From Vespula vulgaris (taxonomy: Eukaryota > Arthropoda > Insecta > Hymenoptera > Vespidae), in assembly GCF_905475345.1 (NCBI RefSeq), contig NC_066587.1, forward strand, positions 372,001 to 436,000: 64,000 nucleotides of DNA, in the 5' to 3' direction. The notes under the pieces are model-generated. The model searched no databases, was not told the origin of the DNA, and saw nothing but the letters and a program-made list of their open reading frames with translations. Positions 36,801 through 48,371 of this stretch are shown here, in pieces. Each line of letters begins with the position of its first letter. The stretch's first letter is position 1. The translations under genes were made by a program, and so were the position numbers.

Positions 36801-39800
36801 CTCTTCCTCTCACTTCTCGCAAACTGTAGGAAGAGCGATAAAGAAAAAAAAAAATTGAACGAAGGAAAAGAAATTAATTGCTCGTAAAGTTTCTACCCTT
36901 CGTGAAACTAGCAAAATGCCTTAACGTTCGTTCTCATTACTTTATCTCCCGTAATGACCCTGTTCAAAGGAACAAAAAGAGAGAGAGAGAGAGAGAGAGA
37001 GGATGTATGGATATTCACGAATCTCTTTCAGATCTTCTTGTTACGTACAATTTTTTTGGTCTGCTACGAAAGTAGTCATCCACTTTTCTTTCTAGATGAT
37101 TCGCGAAAACGGATTGCCCTTTTTAAATCGCAAGATTATAAGGGCGAGGTAATTAGTCAAATGTCGTCGTATAATCGTTGAACGTTTTAGGGCGAGGGGG
37201 ATGGGAGGAGGAGACGGAGATAAAGTGTTGTTCAAATAAAATTGAGTAGCGTTAACAGAGGATCCCAAAGTAATTAAGCTGCTTATGCATTTTGATTATA
37301 CGTTATACGCACGTGCGATAGGTGGGTGATAATTGACGAGAAGATAACGATCGTTTTGTCGATTAACACGCAAGAATTTCGATGTATATTTACGCGTAGG
37401 TGTATATACGCGCGCGCGTGGCCGATTAACGCATTCGAAAATTGCGATAGACGTCCGACAAAGTTTTTCGATGAAAATGAATCCTCCCGTTCGTCGAAGC
37501 GAGACATATTTTCCATTTTTATTAGATTCGTATAAATTTTACTTTATAGAATATCCTGCCGAATGAAAAATTGGAGAAAAGTCGAATTAGCGTGAAAGAG
37601 ATAATCGATGTAAATTCGCGGAGATAGACGCCGAGGTTCGCCTTCGCAAACGTAGCCAAGATGCGATCAAACACTGTAATTTGTTGGAAATAACGCGACC
37701 GAAGCAGGCGAATTTGTCGTTGTTTGCCGTGTAAGCGCCACATCCGGTGCCGGAGGGGAGGGGATGGTCGGGGGTTTTGTCATTAGGCTAATTATTAATG
37801 CTACGGGGGACGACCTCGGACGAAACTGCAGCTAACAGAAGCGTTCAGTCTCGTTCGTTGGGGCTTAATTCCGTCGACGTTCGTGCAAATATACGATTAT
37901 ACACCTACCGTTGACATTCGTTCCTCTCCGAAAAGATTCCTTTTAACGATTACCCAATCGAATATCCTAAGCGAATAAATTCGATCAAAATTTTAATTAA
38001 GTTCTTTCGAATTTGATTCTTGTTCTCTCTTTCTTTCTTTTTCTTTTTTTTTTTACACAAGGCCTTTACAGAACAAAAGAATTTAAAAATCATTTGGAAA
38101 TAGTTCACCTTCTCTCTCTCTCTCTCTCTCTTTTTGTTTTTGCTTTTTTATTTATATTATTTATTTTTCAATCTTTCTTTTTTCCCATTCACTCTTCATA
38201 ATACGATCGTATTTTTAGTATTCAGTCCCGTCAAAAAAATGCCGCTTTTCTTTTTTTTTTTTTTTTTTTTTCTTTTTTGAGAGAGTAAAGTTCAAGTATA
38301 TCTGTATACGTACGTCCGTGTATATGCGTGGATGTACGTACGTCGTACAGGGTAAAGCAGAAAAAGGGAAACGGCTTGATTTTTCGTTTTATTTTTCGAC
38401 AAATTCTTCCTTGTTTTTTTCCTCTCTACTAATTCATTTATATTCGTTCCCTCGGCGTCGGCCATAGACGGGGAAAGCTTCCTAGCTTTTATAGCCCTTT
38501 AAAATCGGTGAATGTGTTTTTGCTTCTCTTCTTCGAGAATTCATTACGTAATTCCGTGATTTGTTCGGCAAGTAGATCGACGAATTTATTTTCACAAGGG
38601 AAAACAGATAACGCGTGGCAGCAGTAGTATACGCGTAGAAAAATTCTACTAGTAATCAACCTAAAGTTCACATTTTTAGCTTCAATCGTATATTTTGGCT
38701 TTTTTCTTTTTCCTTTTCGTCTTTTTCTCTTTTCTTTTATTCCTTCCACGTCGGCTAGTAATTTTCGAGTGTGAATCGTTAGTCGAAAGGGCCTCGAACT
38801 CCTGATAGAACACGAAAGTCTGTGGCCAAAGGCTAACCGAAGGATTGAGTTTCGTGGTAAAAGGTAGACGAGATGAAGAGGAAAGAGGTGAGGAGAGGAG
38901 AGGAGAGTGGGAAGAGGGAGAGAGAGAGGGAGAGGGAGAGAGAGATGGTTTCTTTCAGTAGAAGGAGCATTGTTTCGTGCACAAAGCAGACATTGGTGGG
39001 GTGCACCCGAGCTGACTAGAGAGATGCCTAGAGGACTCTATTGTTCTACTGGCGTATCACGCAGAGGATATTCCCAGTGCCTTTTAAAAATCGTACCTAG
39101 AAACACCCTAGATATTGCTATCAGCTACGTCAAACAAGTCGACTCTTCGAAAACGTTTGTCCGTAATTTTTTGTTCGTCCTTTTTTTTTTTCTTTTCTTT
39201 TTGTCAGTTTCGTTTTCTTTTTTATATTTTTCCCTTCCTTCGTTTCTCGAATAAACATTCCCTATCTCGAATTCTATCTCGGATTGTTTATTTAACGTCA
39301 CGATGTAATCTGTTTCTTGAAAGAAGCGACAAGTTTTGTTCTGGGATTAGAACGTTTAGCGGAGAAGGAGGGTGGGTTTGTGTGGGTGTATGTCGGTGTG
39401 AAAGAGAGAGAGAGAGAGAGAGATAGAGAAATAGAGATAGAGATAGAGTAAGAAGACTCTTCTTGCACGAGCAACAAAGTTCGATTCGCTCGGCTTAAAT
39501 CGAGGATTATCCCGAGTTCATGGATTATGAAATCGCATCGAGGCTTTAATTAACGTGACCATTTGCATGTAGAATCTCACGATCGACGGCTAGTAGATAA
39601 TCGTGAACATTTCCACGCAGATTAATGCCGAGATGTTATACGCTATGACAAAACACGAGTATATGTATACGTAACGTGTGTGCGTGTTATACATATATAC
39701 ACACATACGTATATATAATATATAAGTATGTATAGACACATTACTTGACCCGAATACGTACTTTATGCATACATATATCGAAGATATCTATCCCAACTCT

Positions 39801-39808
39801 GTCTTTTC

Positions 39809-39810
<2 letters not shown>

Positions 39811-39872
<62 letters not shown>
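39811..39872. repeat. (TC)n tract, about 62 bp
   Basis: Uninterrupted TC dinucleotides, among the longest pure GA/TC runs in the window. Confidence 0.95.
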
Positions 39873-39875
<3 letters not shown>

Positions 39876-42800
39876 TCCTTTCTTTTCCACGACGTCTCCC
39901 CGACGTCTTATGAATATCTTAAAAGAATACGTTTGTATCTACAGATCCGAGTATCACGTTTATTTCTTTTTCTTAGACCCTCTTCAATCAGTCGGCAATA
40001 CGTAGGAATGAATATTTAAGATAAAACTTAGCTGTTTTCGTCGCACACGTACTCCAGCCTGAAAGGTGAAAGAAGTGGGAAAGAAGAATGAGGAAAAGGA
40101 CAACCGAATGGTATATAGGATCGATCGATGCTCAAAGAAAGAATACCTTTTCATAGGTTTATAACCGTCCAAGATAGCGATGCATCATGAAAGGTTAATC
40201 GAGGTAGGCGAAGAACAATTTCGTAATTTTATCACCCCAACGATTCGCGATTCTTCCCTCTCTCTCTCTCTCTCTCTCTCTTTTTGTTAACAGTCTTCGT
40301 TCGATTTTAGGACGATCGCGCTGATATTATTTATTTAAGTCGGAGAAATAAATTCGATATAACTTTTTTAATTCCCTTTCTCAAATTCGATATATCCATT
40401 TTCGAAATGGACTCGATCGCGATAAATGAGATAGATCCTATGTTCTGTGTACGATTAAATCGTCGTTGACCTTTTCGATTGTTAAAAGATCGACACCCAC
40501 GTTAGGAATTAAAGATGAATTTTCATGGGATAACGAGGTCCGTGCTATCTCCTCACAAGCTTCCCTTACGCGATACGATCTTGGGTCTCTCGGATTTCAC
40601 GTTGAACTTTGAAAATAATAATTTTACGCTCTTCCGTGGATCGTACTCTCTGCCCACGCTAAACGAGCCTATACGTGGGCGAATTTTCCGCGGTTACTCA
40701 CGCTTTTTCTTCCCTTCCTCTTCGATTCGAATTTCATTTCTTTTTCCTTTTGAAAAGCTCACCAAATCATATCGTACCGACTTCCCAATTTCGTTGAACT
40801 TTAAACTCTTCGGAGTAATTTGGAAACTCCTACGCTCCATTCTTTTTTTCTTTTCTTTTCTTTTTTAACCATCGAACGTTCGTCATTCTCCCGATATTAG
40901 TTAGTTGCTCCTCCTTTTTACTCTTCCCTCACCACCCATCCCCCATCCCTCGAGCGAACTTTCAACCCGAAATAACTTCTCTTACAAATTTCAAATTTCA
41001 AGGTCTCACCATTTAAGTTTTATCACGTTACACGTGCCTGCATTATATAAATGGCCTCGTAGATTTTCAAATCGGTGACGATAATCGCTTCGAACGAAAC
41101 ACGTTTGTCCGAGCAATTAGCCGACGTCGATGCACCTTCACCACGAAATCCAAATTTATTAGCGCACTTTCCACCATCCTCTCTTTTACGTACGCGTCCA
41201 TTTAAACAATGTGATTATGCTTCGTTCGTTCCACCTTCCCATCATGATAGGTTTTATCGAGGAAATATCCATTTTGTTATTTCAGAATTAATGGAAAATC
41301 TTCTCTAAATAGGAAGAGTATGGATATACGAGATAGTTAATATTCGATATACACCTATTTAAATTATTAACTACGCTATATCATCGAAAGAACGAAAGAG
41401 CAAGGAAAAAGGACAAGAAATTGAGAGAGAGAGAGAGTAAGCGAAAATTAATATTTACCTACAAATACGTAGGTTTCTCTTCGCGATGCTGCTGGTAATT
41501 GTCGAGAAGGTACTAAAGTGTGAGGGTAGAGAGTACGAGAATAGGAAGGAAGGGGCGAAGGGGCACGTTCAACCGACTGAATGTCAATGAGGCTTATTAA
41601 AGTCGGTAACACGCTGACTGTGCAGATTGCACTCACTGTGTGCAACCAGTGAAATATTATGCAGGCACGCGCGCCGCCGAATGGAAAAGGAAAATATATT
41701 GGGGGGAAGAAATTTTATAAATTACGATATCACGCAGTCACGTGAATATCTTTCGAATGTATAGGTATATAGACGATATAAAAGGATTATGAAATTGAAG
41801 GGAAAAAAAAAAAATCGTCGTGATTGATTCACGCGCAAGCCATTCGAATACTGCGATCGTTTTTCCTTTTTTCTATCTTTCTATTTTTCGTTTTATTTTT
41901 TCTTTTCTTTCTCCTACATCTCGAAAAACGAGATACAACTCGTCGAGATCGAAAAATGCATCGCGAAACGCATTTGTATTCCGATAACCAGGTACGAGAA
42001 GCATAAACGGTACGAAAAAGTTTCCCTCTTAGATCTGCGTGAAATCTTGATCGTAAAACACGAACTCTTTTTTTCTCCTATGTAGAAATTTGAAGACGCT
42101 CGACGTAAGTCGAAGTACCCACTTGAACGGCGCCAGCTAACGTCGATGGCAGCACAACGGCAGCAGTCAGGAGCCTTTCTGCACCTCCTTGCAATTCAAT
42201 TTCTGTCGGTCTCCGTGTACCGTTGGCTTCGCTTCGTTCTTAGCGCGAACGTTTTCTCTCTCTCTCTCTCGCACACATACACGTACACACACACGCTCGT
42301 AGTACGGCCAATCAAAGACGACGAAAGACGGGGGAAAATCGAAGCAAGTTCTCGTCGTAGAAATCAGTTTGAATATCAGTGCGAAGCTCCGGTATAATTA
42401 AATCAATCCTCCCGAAACTTTGCGAACCGAACGTCGGAGCAGAGAAGTTGCTTTTTGTCTATCCTTTTTCTTTTGCTCTCTCGTACCATCGGCTTACTCT
42501 GATCTTGATTACGACGCTTTCGCAAGAGATTGCCGTGCTAACGATAGAGAAAACAAAAAAAAAAGAAAACATTTGCAATTTGCAGTTGAACTTGGCAGTC
42601 GAAATTAATTGCATAGATTAATTATAAATCATTAGTTCAAAAGTTTCGATGCGTAAGACAAGCGGGTTGAGATATTACTCGCGTCATTAATTTTTGAAAT
42701 TTTCCACGCTGACTGATCGAAACTGTACTAGATATTTTGGAGATTTTAGTTAAGGAGAAATATCGAGTGCTTTGAATCGTTGGGCGAGGGTCGTACGAGT

Positions 42801-43044
42801 AACTTGAGTAAGACGATTCGATTTCGTGGTTATCGATCTACGATATGTACGATGTGTATGCTCTGTCTGCTATGTGTAGTCGTTCTCGAATCGAAACGCA
42901 CTTTAGGCTTTGTCTACGATTCAATTAACCCAATTGACTGAAGTTAGAAGGGTTAGTTTTCTCTCTGTCTTTCTCTTTCCGTCAGAATACGAGCAATACG
43001 AGCGTCAATATTTGTCAACCGGGCGAAATAGTAGCAACGAAAAG

Positions 43045-43098
43045 AGAGATAGAGATAGAGATAGAGATAGAGATAGAGATAGAGATAGAGATAGAGAT

Positions 43099-43100
<2 letters not shown>
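43045..43100. repeat. (GAGATA)n hexanucleotide array
   Basis: About nine units of AGAGAT/GAGATA run into a plain GA tract that ends at 43130. Confidence 0.93.
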
Positions 43101-43129
<29 letters not shown>

Positions 43130-43470
43130 TAGGTTTGGGTTGCGGACGCGAACGCACGTATGCACACACATTGAAATAGAGTTACAAGTGGTTCGTTTTA
43201 GGCGCACGAATTCGCGAGAATCGGCCGAGGTGATGACCCCGTCCGTCGATCGGTTAGTAATTAAATCAGTCCCTATAGAGAAATCCACACCTTCGCGAGA
43301 CAATGCGTGTGCCGAAGCGTGAGAGAGAGAGAGAGAGAGAGAGAGAGGTACGATGAGACGTTTGCGTGGGCGTCGAACGATATACGTTACCGGTGTATGG
43401 TAACGTTTTAGCCGTCGTTATTGTTGTTCCTCTTCTTGCTGGTTACGTTGCGTCTGGCTTGCGTTGCCTC

Positions 43471-43528
43471 GCGTTGGGTTGGGTTCGACTGGGTTGGGCT
43501 GGGTTGGATTGGGTTGGTTTACGTTATT
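43471..43528 (+). repeat. Degenerate TTGGG/TGGGT repeat
   Basis: Reads TTGGGTTGGGTTCGACTGGG, then continues with further TTGGG, CTGGG and TTGGA units. All G-runs are on the plus strand with short loops. It resembles insect telomere-type G-rich repeats but lacks TTAGG units and sits far from any visible chromosome end. Confidence 0.7.
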
Positions 43529-44861
43529 ACTTAGCACTTGGACGTTTGACCTATCGAGGAAAAATGTGGATTTTCATTGACGAGTCTAAACTCCTTACCG
43601 TAGTAAAACTTTATCGCGAAGAACTTTGCCGGAGTAAGAAGCGTTAAAAACGAGAAAGGTCATTTCTCTAAGGATCTACTTTTCTTCGATTCGGTAAGAA
43701 AGTACAGTTAACGTTGCTAGGATAAATGTCAAGAATTTTTCTAACCACCGAGCAGGTTCTGCTATATCGAAAGCGATCGATCATTCGCGATCATTTCGAA
43801 GCTTCCCTGATAGGAAAAGATATCTACGTACTTACGTACGTCAAGGATCGGCCATTGTCAAATGAATAAAAGAAGGGAAGAAAGAGCGAAAGAGAAAAGA
43901 CACATTTCTCGTTTATTCGAAGCAAAGCCTGGATCTCTTAATACTCTTTTCTGTCTCGGTCTACGTGAAATTAGTCCGAACACACATCCGTTTGTTTGCG
44001 GATAAAAAGAAACAGATTGCCAGAGGAAGGAAGTTTTCTCTGTCTCTTTCTCTCTCTCTTTTCTTTCTTCTCGTGAACCTTTTCTCGGACGAGTGTCATA
44101 AATCAGATATCGAGGATTAGCTTCTTTCCAGCGCGACGAGTCGATCGTAAGTACGTATTTTATCCCCGGAGCCTATTTGCTCGTTTTTACGCTCTTTTGA
44201 CTTTCGCAGTAGTAAATACGAGTGTCGCGATCGCTCGTCGATCGTCGTAAAGATTTTATGTAATTAAATAAGCGTTTTTGTATCGTTTACGCGACGAAAC
44301 GCGTTAGAATGTTCTCCTTTTACTCGTAATCGTTCGAATTAACGTTATTACGATGCGCAGTGCATTCGAATGGAAAAAATAATTATTCGTACGTAAAGGA
44401 AAATCCTTAGCGAGCAGAAATACGCGTACGGTTGGATAAGCGAGCTTACGTACGTATATACGTGTGTAAGCACCTCGTGGAATCGTGCAATTTCGTTTCG
44501 TTCCAAACTAGAGGAAGTACGCGTCTATACGTATCTCTACGTTAGGACACATAAGCGCGTATCAACCACTTGTAGAGCTACTCTCGAATAAGAAAACGTC
44601 GACGTTGCAGCACACGCTTTCCTTGTATCTTTCCCCTATATACGTTCTCGGTTAAGCTTCGAGTTGGAATTGGATTCGTCTCGATTAACGTTCTTCACGG
44701 TGTTAGGCTTCCTTCCGTCTTTCTTTACTTTTCTTTCTTTTCTTTCTAATATAGTATCAGTCCGTGTCTTGTTTTTATGAAGACAAATAGGACGTATCGC
44801 GTCCTTTCATTTTATTCGAATCTTACGTAGACGGAGGACGCTTTGATTTCGTGCTTCGTCA

Positions 44862-44901
<40 letters not shown>

Positions 44902-46001
44902 ATCTCTCTTTCTCCCGTTTTACTCGCTTTTCCTTTTCTTTTCCTTTCTCTTCTTCTTTCTTTATTCATAGGGCGGGTCATTTTTATTATACGTCATACC
45001 CAAGAGACTCTATGGGTTTGTCAATTATGATTCTAATTTTGCGCCAAGAAAAAAGAAGGGAGAGAGAGAGAGAGAGAGAGAGAGGATCGGCCGATGTTTC
45101 GTAATATAACAAACGTTCTTCCTGCTTTTTTTCTACGTCCCTCGTGCGAGCTACTCGCTCATCTCGTTGTTCCCTTCCTTCTTTTTTCCCCTTTCTTCCT
45201 TCCTTCCTTCCTTCCTTCCTTCCTTCCTTCTTTTTTTTTTGATTTTGTCTCGTTCAGACCTCGGAGCTCTTTTTCTCTGCTCGTTCTTGCCCATGCTTTA
45301 TCGGTAGTATATGTAATAAATTGTAGACCGTATTAATCGGACTCATTCGCCTTTAGGATACTTTTATTGCCGAAACAAAGTTTAAGATAAATCGAATGGA
45401 CCCAAGGGGTTTCGGACCATAAGAGTCGACGGGTCTGATTAAATCGTTTCCTTGAGTGAGTCAAGTCTCGAAAAAAATAAAAGTCGTATTTCGTATTTCG
45501 GAGTCAACGCACGTTGACCATTTAAAACGTCGGCCAAATTTAAAAACATAATCGGCCAGATGGCACGCGTGCTATGTGAAAATCTTTGAGGTCGTATCTC
45601 CCGTTTCCAAGTTTCTCTCCGCAGACATTTCAAAGTTAATAATGCCTTGTTAAGTACTTGGCCTTGTTCGCTGCACTTTAACTTATGCATACTGTGTACG
45701 GCTAGGGTGCGCAATATACGATAGTATACGATAGGAGGTACCTTGCGATACCACGCTCGGAAGCCTGTGTATGTTTTAAAGCACTTGCCATGAGTTTGTC
45801 CGTTTTAATACTTCCGCTTGTTAGGTTCGCCCCAAATTTTATCGTCCGTGACGACAATCCGTGAGGACGGCTTTTTCGATCGGACGAGAAAATTACGAAC
45901 GAGTACTTTGAACACTCCGACTTCCAATTTAGAGTCGGACCTATCTGTATATCCGTCAGATACGTGAATGTAGGTAGATCATGAGAAAGAAAGAGAGAGA
46001 A

Positions 46002-46003
<2 letters not shown>

Positions 46004-46050
<47 letters not shown>

Positions 46051-46230
46051 TCGATTAATTTCAATTTAGTTAAGTAGAAACTCATCGAAGCGCGCTAAGT
46101 ATTGAGATCGACCTATGGAGTAGCTATCGAAATAGCTATCGAAATGGTTCAATCTATGAAATTATTCAATCAACTAATTTCCACAGTTTCTCTTCAAATA
46201 AGTGCACCTTCCCTTTTGCTCTATCAACTG

Positions 46231-46298
<68 letters not shown>
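46004..46298. repeat. Opposed (GA)n and (TC)n tracts
   Basis: A (GA)n tract (about 43 bp, 46004-46046) and a (TC)n tract (about 68 bp, 46231-46298) are 184 bp apart. On one strand they are complementary and could form a stem of over 40 bp. Confidence 0.9.
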
Positions 46299-46300
<2 letters not shown>

Positions 46301-47255
46301 GCTTTTTTCTCCGTTGATATTTGACTGTAAAAAGTTTGCTCACCGATGGAGTAGGCTCTAGTCGACGAACGAATCAAAGTGAAGAGGCTCCAAAAGATAT
46401 ATATATATATATATACACATACACACATAAATATATGTGTATATATATATATATATGCCTGGTACGCTTGCCCTGCACTCGAGAGAACGTCAAAGGACAG
46501 AGTAGTGGTTATGGCGGAAGTTTAGTTTAGCAGACTCGCCGGTCTAGTATCGGAGGCTTGACCGAACAACGAACAAACTCGCGATACTCTCTCTCTCGTT
46601 CTCTTTCTCTCCCTCTTTCTATTTCTATCTCTCTCTCCCTTTCTCTCTCGCTCTCTTTCGCTCTTTTTCGCTCTCTTTCGCTCTAACGTAGCACTTCACT
46701 CGAATGATTGGCCTGTTAACAGCTCTCAAGATTTCGAATCCTTCGCGTAATCGGACTCGCGGATTAAACGCTTTCTAAAGACGTTTGTAGGATTCGCAAA
46801 GTAATTTTCTAGAAGGATTTAACTACCTCGAATCATTTTATTTCTTTATGCGTTAATTAACAAAATTCATTGAGATAGATGAGATTTAATGACGATCAAA
46901 GGGAAGATCCGATATATCGAAATACAGTGCAAAATGATCAAAGCAAAATGAATTTTTTTTTTTTTCATTAACGTTATTTAATTCGTCCGATTCCTACGAA
47001 TATTTATCGCGGTTATTGCATGAAATTTGTTCGTAAGCGATGCCATTATCTAAACGAAAGGGCGAAAGAGAAACATTTGTAATCTTATGTTAGTCGAACG
47101 TTTAATGGTCCAATTAGTCGTCCGAAAGGCATATATATCCCGCGATATTTCCAATTGTCGTTTAATTCATTTGCCAAGCGTCGAAATTAAGGGTAAAACG
47201 GTGTGCAATAACGAGAGCTGACGATGACAATGATGACAACGATGACAACGATGAC

Positions 47256-47286
<31 letters not shown>

Positions 47287-47993
47287 TTGATGATGTTGGT
47301 TGACGATGTTGATGATGTTGATGATGCCGTGTGGTCAGCCGTGGTTCGTCGCATTCGCGATACTAAGTCATTATTTAGAATCGATTCGTAGAGAAATTTC
47401 GCAAATATTATATTCGCAAAGATACTTAATCGTATAGTCGAGGATATTTCATTTACGATCTGTTTTTTCGTGATCTTCGATAAATATATTAAAAAAGACG
47501 TGTTTATTCTTTAAAGAACGTGATTTCTTTTGGTAGGAGATGGGTCGATTTGAAACCGTCCATTATTACGTAGAAATCGTTCTTCTTTGACGATAGGAAA
47601 AATCATATCTCTCTCGTATTTATTTAAATCGTAATAATGATAATAATAATGATAATAATGATGATAATAATGATGATGATAATAATAATAATAACAATAA
47701 CAACACAACAACAATAATAATAATAGGAAATAAAATCGAATGAAGCGTACAAAGACAGAGAGATAAAAAGAGATAAAGAAAGATAAAGAAAGAGAGAGAA
47801 AGAGACAGAGAGAAAGATTGGTAAGAGAGAGGTAGTACGAACGTGGGTAGAAACGAACGGTAGCATAGCGTCGCTCATCGGATCGCGCGGAGTTTCTCGT
47901 ATACACGTTCGAGAGAGAAAGCTCCGTGCGTTCCGTGTGTCTCTTTTCGCGTGTGGGTGCGCGTTGTTCGACGTTACCGGGAAGAGGATGAGG

Positions 47994-48117
47994 CGGTGGA
48001 TGAAGTGGAGGTGGTGGAGGAGGAGGAGGAGGTGTAGGTGGAGGTGGAGGTGGAGGTGCTGGAGGAGATAGAATAGGAGGAGGAGGAGGAGGAGGAGGTG
48101 ATGCTGGCGGAGGATGT
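47994..48117 (+). repeat. (GGA/GGT)n purine-rich block
   Basis: About 120 bp of GGA, GGT and GGAGGT triplets on the plus strand. The complementary strand reads as poly-proline. It ends about 50 bp before an initiator-like sequence. Confidence 0.85.
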
Positions 48118-48159
48118 GAATTCCTAGCGCGCATGCGGCTGCAGTCTGAACGGGACGCC

Positions 48160-48202
48160 CGGATCTCTCAGTGCGCTCGTCACTCGCACCGAGACCGGAA
48201 CT
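48160..48202 (+). promoter_or_regulatory. Candidate initiator/DPE promoter
   Basis: A TCTCAGTGC initiator has its A at 48170. At +28 (48197) lies GGAAC, four of five matches to the DPE consensus. There is no TATA box. The DNA just upstream is GC-rich (GCGCGCATGCGG). Plausibly a start for an untranslated first exon of the receptor 8 kb downstream, but the motifs are short and could be chance. Confidence 0.22.
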
Positions 48203-48239
48203 ATTCTCTTTCGGCGAGTTAGACTCGTGACTTTTCTCT

Positions 48240-48332
48240 CACGGGACCCACGTCGGCACCGATTCTCTCATTCCATCGTACCTACGCGTATACATCTCTG
48301 TCTCTCTCTCTTTCTTTTTCCCTTTCTTTCTT

Positions 48333-48371
<39 letters not shown>

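Larger units (their letters stand above)
30501..45060. other. Intergenic stretch, no gene seen
   Basis: Main tracts: (GTC)n at 33827-33872, CTT at 34010-34036, poly(T) at 34930-34960, (GGTA)n at 36292-36316, TC at 39811-39872, (GAGATA)n at 43045-43100, GA at 43321-43348, TC at 44868-44900. A degenerate TTGGG block lies at 43471-43528. An RFX-like X-box is at 30654-30667. Unique stretches between them have no recognisable protein. Confidence 0.5.
45061..48119. other. Intergenic stretch with inverted GA/TC pair, no gene seen
   Basis: It holds (TTCC)n at 45195-45229, a repeat-poor island at 45360-45960, a (GA)n tract (46004-46046) and a (TC)n tract (46231-46298), TA tracts at 46399-46456, GAC/GATGTT triplets at 47220-47320, TAA/TGA triplets at 47634-47725 and a GGA/GGT block at 47994-48117. 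Open frames here are proline-rich or dipeptide artefacts of the repeats. Confidence 0.5.

Noticed and set aside
37841..37880. Perfect TTCAGTC initiator with a GACG downstream motif
   Set aside because: The downstream motif is offset from the DPE position and there is no TATA box; too weak to list as a promoter.
43045..43130. Regular tandem array considered as a CRISPR-like structure
   Set aside because: It is a hexanucleotide microsatellite with no spacers, in a eukaryotic genome.
45439..46085. Adjacent minus-strand frames of 91 and 127 codons
   Set aside because: They overlap in different frames, one runs through a GA tract, and no domain is visible; kept only as a possible non-coding island.
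47511..48134. 207-codon minus-strand frame with proline-rich and Ser-Leu stretches
   Set aside because: It is composed of GGA/GGT, GA and TAA simple repeats; no domain and no splice support.
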